From Gammaproteobacteria bacterium (lineage in GTDB: Bacteria > Pseudomonadota > Gammaproteobacteria > Ga0077536), in assembly GCA_016209015.1 (NCBI GenBank), contig JACQWY010000021.1:206853-270852 (forward strand): 64,000 nt of DNA, written 5' to 3'. The notes under the pieces were generated by a model. The model ran no database searches, was not told the DNA's origin, and worked only from the letters and a program-made list of their open reading frames with translations. Made by a program: the position numbers and the translations under genes. Positions 8,147-19,045 of this stretch are shown here, piece after piece (within the stretch, counting starts at the first letter, position 1; every line of letters starts with the position of its first letter).

Positions 8147-9651
8147 TGGCGGCGATGGCGAACGACGGTATCGCGCTCTCGACCTTGCTCGCAGGTATTT
8201 GCACGGTGCCGGCGCAGTTCGACCGCGCCATCACGGGCCTCGCGCTCGACAGTCGGCGCGTAGTGCCGGGCGATTGCTTCTTCGCGCTCGAGGGCACTGC
8301 CGCGCATGGCGTGACGTTCGCGCGCGCCGCGGTCGCCGCCGGCGCGCGCGTGGTGCTCGTCGAGGACGTCGACGTGTTGCCGGCACTCGACGTGCCGGTG
8401 CTGAAGGTCGAGGGTCTGGGCGCGCAGGTCGGCGTCGTCGCTTCGCGCTTCTTCGGCGCGCCGAGCGCCGCACTCGACGTCGCCGCGATCACGGGCACGA
8501 ACGGCAAGACGACGGTCGCGCACGTCGCCGCGCAGGCGCTGTCGCTGCTCGGCGCGCGCTGCGCCTATCTCGGCACGCTCGGCTACGGGCTCCTCGACGC
8601 GCTCGCGCCCGCCGGCATGACGACGCCCGATCCGATCAGCTTCCAGCGCGAGCTCGCGCGGGCGCTCCGCGAGGGTTGCGTCGCCGTCGCCTGCGAAGCT
8701 TCGTCGCACGCGCTCGCGCAGGACCGGCTCGCGGGCACGGCAATCGAGTTCGCGGTGCTGACCGGTTTCGGTCACGATCATCTCGATTATCACGCGACGA
8801 GCGCGGACTATGCGGCAGCGAAGAAGCGTCTGTTCACGGCACCCGGCATCTCGCACGCGATCCTGAACTGCGACAGCGCGCTCGGCCGCGAAATCGCCGC
8901 GACCATTCCCGACGCGCTGACGCTCTGGACCTACGGCCTCGCACCGCAGACCTCCGTGCCGGCTCATGCGCGCCGCCTGTGGGCGGAGTCGATCGAAGCC
9001 TCGCCCGCCGGCACGCGTATCGCGCTCGCCACGCCTTTCGGCCGCGGTCACATCGCGAGCCGGCTGCTCGGCGACTTCAACGTCGAGAACACGCTCGCCG
9101 TGCTCGGCATCCTGCTCGCGCGCGGCACGCCGCTCGTCGACGCCTGCGCAGTGCTCGGCGAGATCCGGCCCGTGCCGGGCCGCATGGACACGTTCGGCGG
9201 GGGCAGTGCGCCGCTCGTCGTCGTCGACTACGCGCACTCGCCGGACAGCCTCGCGCGCGTGCTGACGACGCTGCGCGCCGCGCAGCCCGCCGCGCTTTCC
9301 TGCGTGTTCGGTTGCGGCGGCGATCGGGATCGCACGAAGCGCCCGCTGATGGGCGAGCTCGCCGAGCGGCTCGCCGATCGCGTTATCGTCACCGCCGACA
9401 ATCCGCGCAGCGAGGACAATGCCGACATCGCGCGTGAAATCCTCCAGGGCATGCGCAAACCGGCCGCGGTGCGCGTGATTCACGATCGCGAAGCCGCCAT
9501 CCGCACCGCCATTGCCGAGGCCGCGCCGGGCGAGATCGTGCTCGTCGCCGGCAAAGGTCACGAGCGCGAACAGGTCGTCGGCGGTGAAGTGCGCGCGTTC
9601 TCGGATCAGGCCGTCGTCGCGGCGGCCCTCGCGGAGCGCGGCCATGATTGA
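8143..9651 (+). CDS. murE: MurE, UDP-MurNAc-Ala-Glu:meso-diaminopimelate ligase
   Basis: MurE adds the third residue of the stem peptide in the cytoplasm. The Mur-ligase ATP loop ITGTNGKTTVAH is near residue 115. The DNPRSED motif near residue 420 is the signature of enzymes that select meso-diaminopimelate; lysine-adding enzymes differ there. The product is about 502 residues from the ATG at 8143, which overlaps the ftsI stop. Compared with E. coli MurE (495) nothing is missing. Confidence 0.97.
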   Translation: MMAAMANDGIALSTLLAGICTVPAQFDRAITGLALDSRRVVPGDCFFALEGTAAHGVTFARAAVAAGARVVLVEDVDVLPALDVPVLKVEGLGAQVGVVASRFFGAPSAALDVAAITGTNGKTTVAHVAAQALSLLGARCAYLGTLGYGLLDALAPAGMTTPDPISFQRELARALREGCVAVACEASSHALAQDRLAGTAIEFAVLTGFGHDHLDYHATSADYAAAKKRLFTAPGISHAILNCDSALGREIAATIPDALTLWTYGLAPQTSVPAHARRLWAESIEASPAGTRIALATPFGRGHIASRLLGDFNVENTLAVLGILLARGTPLVDACAVLGEIRPVPGRMDTFGGGSAPLVVVDYAHSPDSLARVLTTLRAAQPAALSCVFGCGGDRDRTKRPLMGELAERLADRVIVTADNPRSEDNADIAREILQGMRKPAAVRVIHDREAAIRTAIAEAAPGEIVLVAGKGHEREQVVGGEVRAFSDQAVVAAALAERGHD

Positions 9652-11008
9652 GATGACGCTCGCCGCCGCCGCCAGCGCCGTCTCCGCCGTGCTGCACGGC
9701 GCGGACCGGCCGTTCTCGGGTGTGAGCACCGACACGCGCACGCTGGCAGCGGGCGAGCTCTTCGTCGCGCTGAAGGGCGATCGCTTCGATGCGCACGATC
9801 ATCTCGCGGACGCCGCGGCCCAGGGCGCGGCGGGCGCGCTCGTCGCGCGGCGCCAGCCCGTCGACATCGCGCAACTCGAAGTCGCGGACACGCGCCTCGC
9901 GCTCGGCCGGCTCGCCGCCGCCTGGCGCGCGTGCTTCGCCGTGCCCTGCGTCGCAGTGACCGGCAGCAACGGCAAGACGACGACGAAGGAGCTGCTCGCG
10001 GCGATCCTGCGCCGCCAGGGCGCCGTGCTCGTCACGGAAGGCAATCTCAACAACGACATCGGTGTGCCGCAGACGCTGTTCCGCCTCGGCGCCGGACACC
10101 GCTGCGCCGTGATCGAAATGGGCGCGAACCACGCCGGCGAGATCGCCTATCTCTGCACGCTCGCGCGTCCCGACGTCGCGCTCGTCACGATGGCGGGGCC
10201 GGCGCACCTCGAAGGCTTCGGCTCGCTCGCGGGCGTGGCGCGTGCGAAGGGCGAGGTCTTCCAGGGGCTCGGCGGCCGCGGCACGGCGGTCGTGAACGCG
10301 GACGATGCGCACGCGCCGCTGTGGCGCGAGCTCGCGGCCGGCGCGCGGATTCTCGACTTCGGTTTCACATCCGGCGCGGCAGTGCATGCCGAGGACTTCG
10401 TGCAGCGCCCGCTCGGCGAAGGCAGCACGTTCACGCTCGTCACGCCGCAAGGCCGTGCGCCGATGGCACTGCCGCTCGACGGCCGCCACAACGTCATGAA
10501 CGCGCTCGCCGCCGCGGCTTGCGCCGTCGCACTCGACGTGCCGCTCGTCGAAATCGCCGGCGGCCTCGCGAGCTGCGCCGGCGTGAAGGGCCGTCTGCAA
10601 TTGAAGGCCGGCGTGAACGGACTCGTCGTCGTCGACGACACCTACAACGCGAATCCGGCCTCGCTCGAGGCCGCGCTCGCCGTCCTCGCGTCGCGGCCCG
10701 GTCGCCGCTGGCTCCTGCTCGGCGACATGGGCGAGCTCGGCCCGGACGGCGCGGAGCTCCATCGCGAGGCCGGTCGGATCGCGAAGCGTCTCGGCATCGA
10801 GCGTCTGCTCACGCTCGGCGAGCTCTCGACGTTCGCGGACGAGACGTTCGGCGCGGGCGCGGCGCATTTCGCGAGCTGCGAGGAAGCCGTCGCGGCGATC
10901 CGCGAGGCCGCCGCGCCGGACGTGACGCTGCTCGTGAAGGGCTCGCGCTTCATGCGCCTCGAACGCGTCGTCGCGGCACTCGACGCCCGGGGGCATCGCA
11001 CATGCTGA
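9644..11008 (+). CDS. murF: MurF, UDP-MurNAc-tripeptide:D-Ala-D-Ala ligase
   Basis: MurF attaches the D-Ala-D-Ala made by Ddl to complete the pentapeptide precursor. Visible motifs are [25 protein letters not shown], the ATP loop [12 protein letters not shown] near residue 107, [26 protein letters not shown] and the C-terminal [15 protein letters not shown]. About 454 residues from the ATG at 9644, which lies inside the last codons of murE; an alternative ATG at 9653 would remove three residues. The stop overlaps the mraY start. Confidence 0.97.
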   Translation: MIEMTLAAAASAVSAVLHGADRPFSGVSTDTRTLAAGELFVALKGDRFDAHDHLADAAAQGAAGALVARRQPVDIAQLEVADTRLALGRLAAAWRACFAVPCVAVTGSNGKTTTKELLAAILRRQGAVLVTEGNLNNDIGVPQTLFRLGAGHRCAVIEMGANHAGEIAYLCTLARPDVALVTMAGPAHLEGFGSLAGVARAKGEVFQGLGGRGTAVVNADDAHAPLWRELAAGARILDFGFTSGAAVHAEDFVQRPLGEGSTFTLVTPQGRAPMALPLDGRHNVMNALAAAACAVALDVPLVEIAGGLASCAGVKGRLQLKAGVNGLVVVDDTYNANPASLEAALAVLASRPGRRWLLLGDMGELGPDGAELHREAGRIAKRLGIERLLTLGELSTFADETFGAGAAHFASCEEAVAAIREAAAPDVTLLVKGSRFMRLERVVAALDARGHRTC

Positions 11009-12084
11009 TGTTCCTGACGGAATGGCTGACGCACTTCGACTCGGGCTTCCGGGTCTTCCAGTACCTCACGCTGCGCACGATTCTCGGCACGCTGACGGCG
11101 CTGTTCATCGCGCTCATGATCGGCCCGCACATGATCCGCGCGCTCGTCGAGCGCCAGATCGGCCAGACCGTGCGCGACGACGGTCCGCAGACGCATCTCT
11201 CGAAGGCCGGCACGCCGACCATGGGCGGGCTCCTGATCCTGGTCTCGATCGCGATCAGCACGCTCTTGTGGGGCAATCTCGCAAATCGATTCGTGTGGAT
11301 CGTGCTCGTCACGACACTGCTCTTCGGCGCGATCGGCTGGGCCGACGATTTCCTCAAGCTCTCGCGCCGCAACCCCAAGGGCCTCTCGGCGGGTCAGAAG
11401 TATTCCTGGCAGTCGCTCGCCGGCATCGGCGCCGCGGTCGTCCTGTTCGCGACCGCGCAATCGCCGGCGGAGACCCAGCTCATCGTGCCGTTCTTCAAAC
11501 AGGTCGCGCTGAACATGGGCTGGTTCTACCTCGTGTTCACCTACCTCGTAATCGTCGGTTTCAGCAATGCCGTGAATCTCACCGACGGTCTCGACGGCCT
11601 CGCGATCCTGCCGACCGTGCTCGTCGCCGGCGCGCTCGTCGTCTTCGCCTACGCGACCGGCAACGTGAACTTCTCGCACTATCTCGGCGTGCCCTATGTC
11701 GCAGGCGCCGGTGAGCTCAGCGTATTCTGCGGCACCGTCGTCGGCGCGGGCCTCGGCTTCCTGTGGTTCAACACCTATCCCGCGCAGGTGTTCATGGGCG
11801 ACATCGGTGCGCTCGCGCTCGGCGCCGCGCTCGGCATCGTCGGCGTCATCGTGCGCCAGGAGCTCGTGCTGCTGGTCATGGGCGGCGTATTCGTGATGGA
11901 GACCGTGTCGGTGATCCTGCAGGTCGGCTCCTACAAGCTGACCGGCAGGCGCATCTTCCGCATGGCGCCGCTGCATCATCATTTCGAGCTGAAGGGCTGG
12001 CCGGAGCCGCGCGTGATCGTCCGCTTCTGGATCGTCACCGTGATTCTCGTGCTCACCGGGCTCGCGACCTTGAAGATCCGCTGA
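11002..12084 (+). CDS. mraY: MraY, phospho-MurNAc-pentapeptide translocase
   Basis: MraY transfers phospho-MurNAc-pentapeptide to undecaprenyl phosphate, making lipid I at the inner membrane. The 360-residue length equals E. coli MraY, with about ten hydrophobic helices. Conserved loops are [27 protein letters not shown] with the catalytic-site aspartates, [28 protein letters not shown] and the [15 protein letters not shown] segment with the three-histidine motif. It overlaps the murF stop by seven bases. Confidence 0.98.
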   Translation: MLMFLTEWLTHFDSGFRVFQYLTLRTILGTLTALFIALMIGPHMIRALVERQIGQTVRDDGPQTHLSKAGTPTMGGLLILVSIAISTLLWGNLANRFVWIVLVTTLLFGAIGWADDFLKLSRRNPKGLSAGQKYSWQSLAGIGAAVVLFATAQSPAETQLIVPFFKQVALNMGWFYLVFTYLVIVGFSNAVNLTDGLDGLAILPTVLVAGALVVFAYATGNVNFSHYLGVPYVAGAGELSVFCGTVVGAGLGFLWFNTYPAQVFMGDIGALALGAALGIVGVIVRQELVLLVMGGVFVMETVSVILQVGSYKLTGRRIFRMAPLHHHFELKGWPEPRVIVRFWIVTVILVLTGLATLKIR

Positions 12085-12085
12085 C

Positions 12086-13471
12086 GTGACGGGCCGCGCG
12101 CAAATCATCGACCACGACGCCGCGCACTGCGGGCTCGATACCCGGCCGACGATCGTCTTCGGCATGGGCAAGACCGGCCTGTCGTGCGCGCGCTTCCTCG
12201 CCGCACGCGGCGAGCATGTGATGTTCGTCGATACGCGGAGCGCGCCGCCCGCGCTCGCGGCGATCCGCGAGCTGCTGCCGGCTGCTGTGACGCATTGCGG
12301 GCCGGTCGCAAAGGACGCGCTGCTCGGCGCCCGCCGCATCATCGTGAGTCCCGGCGTGCCGCTCGATCATCCCGCGCTCGTCGCGGCCGCGGCGTGCGGC
12401 ATCGCGATCGCCGGCGACGTCGAGCTGTTCGCGCAGGCCGCGCGGGCACCGGTGATCGCGATCACCGGCTCGAACGGCAAGAGCACGGTCACGACGCTCG
12501 TCGGCGAGATACTCGCGGCGGACGGCAAGCGCGTCGCGGCCGGCGGCAACCTCGGCACGCCGGCGCTCGATCTCCTGAGCGACCCGGAGCCCGACTGCTA
12601 CGTGCTCGAGCTGTCGAGCTTCCAGCTCGAGACGACGCACTCGCTCGCCGCGCGTGTCGGCGCGATCCTGAACGTGAGCCCCGATCACCTCGATCGTCAC
12701 AAGAGCCTCGAGGCCTACGCCGCGGCGAAGGCGCGCGTCCTCAACGATGCTTCCGTCGCCGTGCTGAACGCCGACGATCCGATCGTTGCGGTGCTCGGCG
12801 GCCGTGCGCGCTCGACGCTCACCGTGTCGCTGGAACCGGACGCGCCGGCGAACTACGGCGTCGTGACACGGCTCGACGGCCTCTGGCTCGCGCAGGACGG
12901 CGAGCCCGTGCTCGCCGTCTCCGAGCTCGGCATCAAGGGCCGCCACAATGTCTTCAACGCGCTCGCCGCACTCGCGCTGACCGATGCCGCCGGCGCCGCG
13001 CGCAGCGCGCAATGCGCCGTGCTGAAGCGCTTCCAGGGCCTGCCGCACCGCTGCAACCTCGTCGCGGAGAAACTCGGCGTCACCTGGTACGACGATTCGA
13101 AGGGCACGAACGTCGGCGCCTCGGCCGCCGCGATCGCCGGCATCTTCGCCGATCGCCAGGGCGTCCTCATCGCCGGCGGACAGGGCAAGGGCGCGGATTT
13201 CGCCGAGCTCGCCGCGGCGCTGCCCGATCGCGTGCACACCGTCGTGCTCATCGGCGAGGACGCAGCGCGCATCGCGGCCGCCATCGGTACGCTGGCGGCC
13301 GTGCGTCACGCGGGTTCGATGCGCGAGGCGGTGGCGATCGCGGCGTCGGCCGCGCGCCCCGGCGACGCGGTGCTGCTCTCGCCCGCCTGCGCGAGCTTCG
13401 ACATGTTCGACGACTACGAGCATCGCGGACGGGAATTCGTCGCCGCGGTCGCCGCGGAGCTCGGCTCATGA
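12086..13471 (+). CDS. murD: MurD, UDP-MurNAc-L-Ala:D-Glu ligase
   Basis: MurD adds D-glutamate, the second stem-peptide residue. The Rossmann-like start IVFGMGKTGLSCARFLA is at about residues 23-39, the ATP loop ITGSNGKSTVTTLVGEIL near 130, and NVSPDHLDRH, KGRHNVFNALAALAL and DDSKGTNVGA follow. From the GTG at 12086 it is 461 residues, about 20 longer than E. coli MurD because of an extra N-terminal stretch; the true start may be further in, but no internal start with a good ribosome-binding site is evident. The stop overlaps ftsW. Confidence 0.96.
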   Translation: MTGRAQIIDHDAAHCGLDTRPTIVFGMGKTGLSCARFLAARGEHVMFVDTRSAPPALAAIRELLPAAVTHCGPVAKDALLGARRIIVSPGVPLDHPALVAAAACGIAIAGDVELFAQAARAPVIAITGSNGKSTVTTLVGEILAADGKRVAAGGNLGTPALDLLSDPEPDCYVLELSSFQLETTHSLAARVGAILNVSPDHLDRHKSLEAYAAAKARVLNDASVAVLNADDPIVAVLGGRARSTLTVSLEPDAPANYGVVTRLDGLWLAQDGEPVLAVSELGIKGRHNVFNALAALALTDAAGAARSAQCAVLKRFQGLPHRCNLVAEKLGVTWYDDSKGTNVGASAAAIAGIFADRQGVLIAGGQGKGADFAELAAALPDRVHTVVLIGEDAARIAAAIGTLAAVRHAGSMREAVAIAASAARPGDAVLLSPACASFDMFDDYEHRGREFVAAVAAELGS

Positions 13472-14655
13472 GTCAGGCGGTCGCCCAGCTCGAGATGAAA
13501 CGCGCAGCGCCGGAAGCGAGCCTGCCCGTCGACCTCTGGCTCGTCTGCGCCGTCGCCGCGCTCGTCTCGCTCGGACTCGTGATGGTGGCTTCGGCGTCGA
13601 TTTCGATCGCCGCGCGCCAGGATGGCGGCGGGCTCTATTACTTCTGGCGCCAGCTCGCCGCGATCGGGCTCGGCACGCTCGTCGGCGCCGTGGTCGTGCG
13701 GACACCGCTCGCGACGCTGCAGCGGATGAGCACGCTGTGTCTGCTCGCGGCGTTCGTACTGCTCGTCTCCGTGCTCGTGCCCGGACTCGGCCGCGAGGTG
13801 AACGGCTCCATGCGCTGGGTGCGCCTCGGCACGCTCACGATGCAGGCCTCGGAGCCGGTCAAGCTCGCGATCGTCATCTACGTCGCCGGCTACCTCGTAC
13901 GCCACGCCGATCAGGTGAAGAGTGAATTCATCGGCTTCATCAAGCCCATCGGCGTACTGACGCTCGTCGCCGGCCTGCTCCTGCTCGAGCCGGATTTCGG
14001 CGCGGCCGTCGTGCTCTTCACGACGGTGCTCGGCATGGTGTTCATGGGCGGCGTGCCGCTGGCGCGATTCTTCTCCTGGGGCCTCGCGGCGCTCGCCGCG
14101 CTCGCCTCGATCGCAATCCTCGCGCCGTATCGCATGAAGCGCCTGATGACCTTCATGGATCCCTGGTCCGATCCCTACAACACGGGCTTCCAGCTCACGC
14201 AGGCCTTGATCGCGTTCGGCCGCGGCGAGTGGACGGGCGTCGGCCTCGGCAACAGCGTGCAGAAGCTTTTCTACCTGCCGGAAGTGCACACCGATTTCAT
14301 CTTCGCGGTGATCGGCGAGGAGTTCGGTCTCGTCGGGACGGTGAGCGTGATCGCGCTGTTCCTGTTCCTGGTCTGGCGGATCTTCCACGTCGCCGCGCTC
14401 GCGGAACGCGCGGGCCAGAGCTTCGCGGCCTACGTCGCTTACGGCGTCGGCCTCCTCGTCGGCATCGAGGCCTTCGTGAACATCGGCGTGAACATGGGGA
14501 TCCTGCCGACGAAGGGTCTCACGCTGCCGCTCATCAGCTACGGCAGCAACAGCGTTGTGATGATCTGTGTCGCGCTCTCGCTCGTCATGCGCGTCGCCTA
14601 CGAGGCGCGCATGGCTCCGGCGAAAGAAGCGGCCGCCGCGGAGGCGCAGTCGTGA
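13468..14655 (+). CDS. ftsW: FtsW, septal peptidoglycan glycosyltransferase (SEDS family)
   Basis: FtsW polymerises septal glycan strands from lipid II together with FtsI. The 395-residue product has about ten membrane helices and SEDS signatures: GREVNGSMRWVRLGTLTMQASEPVKLA, LLLEPDFGAAVVL, NTGFQLTQALIAFGRGEWTGVGLGNSVQK in parts, LPEVHTDFIFAVIGEEFGL and TKGLTLPLISYGSNS. A cytoplasmic N-terminal extension of about 20 residues precedes the first helix. ATGA overlap with murD and GTGA overlap with murG place it in the translated chain. Confidence 0.97.
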   Translation: MSQAVAQLEMKRAAPEASLPVDLWLVCAVAALVSLGLVMVASASISIAARQDGGGLYYFWRQLAAIGLGTLVGAVVVRTPLATLQRMSTLCLLAAFVLLVSVLVPGLGREVNGSMRWVRLGTLTMQASEPVKLAIVIYVAGYLVRHADQVKSEFIGFIKPIGVLTLVAGLLLLEPDFGAAVVLFTTVLGMVFMGGVPLARFFSWGLAALAALASIAILAPYRMKRLMTFMDPWSDPYNTGFQLTQALIAFGRGEWTGVGLGNSVQKLFYLPEVHTDFIFAVIGEEFGLVGTVSVIALFLFLVWRIFHVAALAERAGQSFAAYVAYGVGLLVGIEAFVNIGVNMGILPTKGLTLPLISYGSNSVVMICVALSLVMRVAYEARMAPAKEAAAAEAQS

Positions 14656-15725
14656 CGCGCCGGGTACTCATACTCGCGGGCGGCACGGGCGGGCACATCT
14701 ATCCCGCGCTCGCGGTCGCCGACTGTCTGCGCGGCGCAGGCGTCGATCTCGCCTGGCTCGGCTCGCTCAACGGCCTGGAAGGCCGCGTCGTGCCGGCGCA
14801 CGGCATCCCCATGGTCCGCATTCCGGTGACGGGCCTGCGCGGCCGCGGCGTGCTCGGCTGGCTCGCCGCACCCTGGCGCGTGGTCCTCGCGACGTACCGC
14901 GCGATCGTCGCGGTGCTCGACGTGAAGCCCGGCGTCGTGCTCGGCATGGGCGGCTTCGTGAGCGGTCCCGGCGGTGTCGCGGCGTGGCTATGCCGGCGTC
15001 CGCTCGTGATTCACGAGCAGAATGCGATCCCGGGGCTCACGAACAAGCTCCTCTCGCGTCTCGCGACGCGCGTGCTCGAAGCCTATCCGCGGAGCTTCGA
15101 GCTCGCGCGCCAGGCGATCGCGACCGGCAATCCCGTGCGCGCGGACATCGCCGCGCTGCCTGCGCCGCGCGAGCGCCTGGGCGGCCGCCGGGGTTTGCGC
15201 GTGCTCGTCTTCGGCGGCAGCCGGGGCGCGCGGCGCCTGAACGTCGTGCTGCCGCTCGCGCTGGGACTCCTCGCACTTCCCGGTCTCGAAGTGCGTCATC
15301 AATGCGGACGGGACGATGTCGCGACGACCCAGGCGGCTTATGCGGCGCAGGGCGTCGCGGCGCAGGTCGAGGCATTCATCGAGGACATGGCGGGCGCCTA
15401 CGCCTGGGCCGATCTCGTGATCTGCCGTGCGGGCGCGATCACGGTCGCCGAGCTCGCTGCGGCGGGCGCGGCCTCGATCCTCGTGCCGTTCCCGTATGCG
15501 GTCGACGATCACCAGACCGCGAATGCGCGCTATCTCGCGGACGCCGGCGCGGCGCGCCTCGTGCAGGAGCGCGATCTCGAGCCTGCAGCGCTCGCCGCCG
15601 TCATCACGGAGCTCGCGCACGATCGCCAGACGCTCGTCGCGATGGCGGAGCGCGCGCGCGATCTCGCGCGGCCCGATGCCGCGACGACCGTCGCCGGTCA
15701 CTGCCTGGAGCTCCTCGATGCATAG
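14652..15725 (+). CDS. murG: MurG, lipid II synthase (GlcNAc transferase)
   Basis: MurG transfers GlcNAc from UDP-GlcNAc to lipid I on the cytoplasmic face, giving lipid II. The product of about 357 residues shows the GT28 features [62 protein letters not shown] and, in the UDP-GlcNAc site, [31 protein letters not shown]. The GTG start at 14652 overlaps the ftsW stop; homologues start at this point. Confidence 0.97.
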   Translation: MTRRVLILAGGTGGHIYPALAVADCLRGAGVDLAWLGSLNGLEGRVVPAHGIPMVRIPVTGLRGRGVLGWLAAPWRVVLATYRAIVAVLDVKPGVVLGMGGFVSGPGGVAAWLCRRPLVIHEQNAIPGLTNKLLSRLATRVLEAYPRSFELARQAIATGNPVRADIAALPAPRERLGGRRGLRVLVFGGSRGARRLNVVLPLALGLLALPGLEVRHQCGRDDVATTQAAYAAQGVAAQVEAFIEDMAGAYAWADLVICRAGAITVAELAAAGAASILVPFPYAVDDHQTANARYLADAGAARLVQERDLEPAALAAVITELAHDRQTLVAMAERARDLARPDAATTVAGHCLELLDA

Positions 15726-17163
15726 GCCCGATCAGCTTCCCATGTACAACGTGCGGCGTATCCACTTCGTCGGCATCGGCGGTGCGGGCATGGGCGGCAT
15801 CGCCGAAGTGTTGAGCAATCTCGGCTACGCGGTGTCGGGCTCGGATCAGTCCGCGAACGGCATGACGGAGCGGCTCGCGAAGCTCGGTGTGCAGATCTCG
15901 ATCGGCCACGCCGCGGAGCACGTCGACGGCGTCGACGTCGTCGTCTATTCGAGCGCGATCAATTCCGGGAACGTGGAGATCGCCACGGCCCGCGCGCGCC
16001 GCGTGCCGATCGTGCCGCGCGCCGAAATGCTCGCCGAGCTCATGCGCTTCCGCCGCGGCATCGCGGTCGCCGGGACGCACGGCAAGACGACGACGACGAG
16101 CCTCGTCGCGAGCGTGCTCGCCGAGGGCGGGCTCGATCCGACGTTCGTGATCGGCGGGCTGCTGCAGAGCGCGAAGTCCCACGCCCGGCTCGGCACCGGA
16201 CATTACCTCGTCGCCGAAGCGGACGAGAGCGATGCGTCGTTCCTGCTGTTGAATCCGCTGATCTCGGTGCTGACGAACGTCGACGCCGATCACATGGGCA
16301 CGTACGGCGGCGACTTCCAGCGCCTGCGCGGCGCGTTCATCGAGTTCTTCAAGCGTCTGCCGTTCTACGGCGTCGCGGTCGTGTGCATGGACGACGCGCA
16401 GGCGCGCTCGCTCATTCCGGACATCCACACGCGTGTCATCACTTACGGCATCGCGGAGGACGCGGACGTGCGCGGTCATGACGTGGTCGTCGCCGGCACG
16501 CGCTCGACGTTCATGGTCGAGCGCAAGGGGCGACCCGGGCTGCTCGCGATCTCGCTCAACATGCCGGGCCGCCACAATGCGCTGAACGCGCTCGCCGCGA
16601 TTGCCGTCGCCACCGAGCTCGCGCTCCCGGACGAGGCGATCGTGCGCGCGCTAGCCGCGTTCCAGGGCGTGAACCGCCGCTGCCAGGTGAAGGGCGAGTA
16701 CCTCGCGGCACCGGGCGCGCGCGTCACCGTCATCGACGACTACGGCCATCATCCGCGCGAGCTCGCGGCGGTCATCCGCGCGGTGCGCGAGGGCTGGCCG
16801 GAGCGGCGTCTCGTCGTCGCCTTCCAGCCGCATCGATACACCCGCACGCGCGATCTGTTCGAGGACTTCGTCGACGTGCTGTCCGGCACGGACGCGCTGC
16901 TCGTGCTCGAGATTTATGCCGCCGGGGAGGCGCCGGTGCCGGGCGCGGATGCACGGGCGCTGTGCCGCTCGATCCGGGCGCGCGGTCAGGTCGATCCGGT
17001 GTTCGTGCCGGGTCCCGATCAATTGCCGGAAGTGCTCGCGGGCGTGGCGCGCGACGGCGACATCGTGGTGCTGCTCGGCGCGGGCAGCATCGGCCGCGTC
17101 GCCGAGCACCTGGAATTCCTGCCGCGTGGCGAAGGGGTGACGGGCGATGGCGCGGGAGGCTAG
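15718..17163 (+). CDS. murC: MurC, UDP-MurNAc:L-alanine ligase
   Basis: MurC starts the stem peptide by adding L-alanine. Motifs are [18 protein letters not shown] near the N-terminus, the ATP loop [16 protein letters not shown] near residue 120, [48 protein letters not shown] and [16 protein letters not shown]. It is 481 residues from the ATG at 15718, which has GGAG seven bases upstream and overlaps the murG stop; an internal ATG at 15742 would also leave the core whole. It overlaps murB by 17 bases if murB starts at 17147. Confidence 0.97.
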   Translation: MHRPDQLPMYNVRRIHFVGIGGAGMGGIAEVLSNLGYAVSGSDQSANGMTERLAKLGVQISIGHAAEHVDGVDVVVYSSAINSGNVEIATARARRVPIVPRAEMLAELMRFRRGIAVAGTHGKTTTTSLVASVLAEGGLDPTFVIGGLLQSAKSHARLGTGHYLVAEADESDASFLLLNPLISVLTNVDADHMGTYGGDFQRLRGAFIEFFKRLPFYGVAVVCMDDAQARSLIPDIHTRVITYGIAEDADVRGHDVVVAGTRSTFMVERKGRPGLLAISLNMPGRHNALNALAAIAVATELALPDEAIVRALAAFQGVNRRCQVKGEYLAAPGARVTVIDDYGHHPRELAAVIRAVREGWPERRLVVAFQPHRYTRTRDLFEDFVDVLSGTDALLVLEIYAAGEAPVPGADARALCRSIRARGQVDPVFVPGPDQLPEVLAGVARDGDIVVLLGAGSIGRVAEHLEFLPRGEGVTGDGAGG

Positions 17164-18106
17164 GGCGGTCATGAACGCGCGGGCCTGGTACGAAGGTCTC
17201 ACGCTGCGCGGCACGTTCCTCGAACGTGAGCCGATGGGCCGCCATTGTTCGTGGCGTGCCGGCGGTCCCGCCGAACGTTATTTCGAGCCGGCCGATCCCG
17301 AGGACCTCGCCGTGTACCTCGCGCATGCGCCGGCCGACGAGCCCATCACCTGGCTCGGTCTCGGCAGCAACGTGCTCGTGCGCGACGGCGGTCTGCCGGG
17401 CACGGTGATCGCAACGGCGCGCGCGTTCGGTGCGCTCGAACGGATTGGCGCGCTGGAATTCGAGATCGGCGCGGGCGTGAGCTGCGCTAAAGTCGCGAAG
17501 GCCGCAGCCAAAGCAGGTTTGCACGGCGGCGAGTTCCTCGCCGGCATTCCAGGCAGTCTCGGCGGTGCGCTCGCGATGAACGCGGGTGCGTTCGGCGGCG
17601 AGACCTGGCGACTCGTCAGCGCGGTCGCGACGATCGATCGCGCGGGCGTGCGGCGCCGGCGCGCGGCGGCCGAGTATCGCATCGCCTATCGCAGCGTGAC
17701 GGGCCCGGCGGCGGAGGAATGGTTCACCGGCGCGCGCCTGCATTTCGAGGCGGGCGCGGACGGCGCGGCGCAGGAACGCATTCGTGCGCTGCTCGCACAG
17801 CGCGCCGCGACGCAGCCGCTCGGTCTGCCGAGCTGCGGCTCGGTGTTCAAGAACCCGCCCGGCGATTTCGCCGGCCGGCTGATCGAGGCCGCCGGCATGA
17901 AGGGCGCACGTTGCGGGGGCTGCAGCGTGTCGGCGAAGCACGCGAACTTCATCGTCAACGACGCGAACGGTACGGCGACGGACATCGAGACCTTGATCGA
18001 ACGCGTACGCGCCGCGGTGTTCGCGCAGTCCGGCATCCGCCTCGAATCGGAAGCGCGCATTCTCGGACGACCGCCGGCCGGCGGGCCGCGTGAGGAGAAG
18101 CCATGA
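17147..18106 (+). CDS. murB: MurB, UDP-N-acetylenolpyruvoylglucosamine reductase (type II form)
   Basis: MurB is the FAD enzyme that reduces UDP-GlcNAc-enolpyruvate to UDP-MurNAc. FAD-domain signatures are [30 protein letters not shown] and [20 protein letters not shown]. The C-terminal part [37 protein letters not shown] and LESEARILG, with catalytic Ser and Glu, matches the shorter type II MurB seen in Gram-positives and some proteobacteria, and not the E. coli type I enzyme. A start at 17171 is possible; 17147 has a slightly better-spaced GAAGGGG. The stop overlaps ddl. Confidence 0.95.
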   Translation: MAREARAVMNARAWYEGLTLRGTFLEREPMGRHCSWRAGGPAERYFEPADPEDLAVYLAHAPADEPITWLGLGSNVLVRDGGLPGTVIATARAFGALERIGALEFEIGAGVSCAKVAKAAAKAGLHGGEFLAGIPGSLGGALAMNAGAFGGETWRLVSAVATIDRAGVRRRRAAAEYRIAYRSVTGPAAEEWFTGARLHFEAGADGAAQERIRALLAQRAATQPLGLPSCGSVFKNPPGDFAGRLIEAAGMKGARCGGCSVSAKHANFIVNDANGTATDIETLIERVRAAVFAQSGIRLESEARILGRPPAGGPREEKP

Positions 18107-19044
18107 GCGTGACCGACGCCGAGATCAAAGCGCGTGCCGGACGTGTCGCCGTGCTGATGGGCGGCCCTTCGGCGGAGCGGGCGGTGTCGTTGAAGAGCGG
18201 CACCGCGGTGCTCGAAGCGCTGCTGCGATCGGGTGTGAACGCCGTCGGCGTGATCTGGGACGGCAGGCTGCTCGACGATCTCGCGAACGTCGACTTCGAT
18301 CGCGTGTTCATCGCGCTGCACGGCCGCGGTGGCGAGGACGGACAGGTGCAGGCGTTGCTCGGCCTGATTGACGTTCCCTACACCGGCAGCGGCGTGCTCG
18401 GCTGCGCGCTCTCCATGGACAAGGTGCGCTCGAAGCGCGTGTGGCAGAGCCTGGGCCTGCCGACGCCGGAGTTCCAGGTGCTCGCGCCCGGCGAGGACGG
18501 CACGGCTGCCGCCGCCGCGATCGGCTATCCGCTCGTCGTGAAGCCCGCGCACGAAGGATCGAGCATCGGTGTCTCGAAGGTCGAGACGCCCGCGCAGCTC
18601 GCGCCCGCACTCGCGCTTGCGGCCCGCTACGACCGCGCAATCCTCATGGAGCGCTGGATCGTCGGCGGCGAGTATACGCTCTCGATCGTCGACGGCCGGG
18701 CGCTGCCGCTCATCAAGATCGAGACGCCGCATGCGTTCTACGACTACGACGCGAAGTACCACGCGGACTCGACGCGCTATCTCGTGCCCTGCGGCCTCGA
18801 CGCCGCGCTCGAGGCGGAGCTCGCGAAGACGGGTCTCGCGGCGTTCGAGGCGATCGGCGCCTCCGGCTGGGGCCGCGTCGATTTCATGCTGGACGCGGAG
18901 CGTCGGCCCTGGCTCATCGAGGTCAACATGGTGCCGGGCATGACCGATCACTCGCTCGTGCCGATGGCGGCGCGCGCGGTCGGCATGTCGTTCGACGAAC
19001 TCGTGTTGCGCATTCTCGCGACGAGCTTCGAGTCGAGGAGCTGA
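18103..19044 (+). CDS. ddl: D-alanine:D-alanine ligase
   Basis: Ddl makes the D-Ala-D-Ala dipeptide used by MurF. The 313-residue ATP-grasp enzyme has VLMGGPSAERAVSLKSG at the N-terminus, ALHGRGGEDGQVQALL, TGSGVLGCALSMDK, VVKPAHEGSSIGVSKV, RVDFMLD and IEVNMVPGMTDHSLVPMAA, all standard for the DdlB form. It overlaps murB as ATGA and precedes ftsQ by one base, the usual place for ddlB in the dcw cluster. Confidence 0.97.
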   Translation: MSVTDAEIKARAGRVAVLMGGPSAERAVSLKSGTAVLEALLRSGVNAVGVIWDGRLLDDLANVDFDRVFIALHGRGGEDGQVQALLGLIDVPYTGSGVLGCALSMDKVRSKRVWQSLGLPTPEFQVLAPGEDGTAAAAAIGYPLVVKPAHEGSSIGVSKVETPAQLAPALALAARYDRAILMERWIVGGEYTLSIVDGRALPLIKIETPHAFYDYDAKYHADSTRYLVPCGLDAALEAELAKTGLAAFEAIGASGWGRVDFMLDAERRPWLIEVNMVPGMTDHSLVPMAARAVGMSFDELVLRILATSFESRS

Positions 19045-19045
19045 G

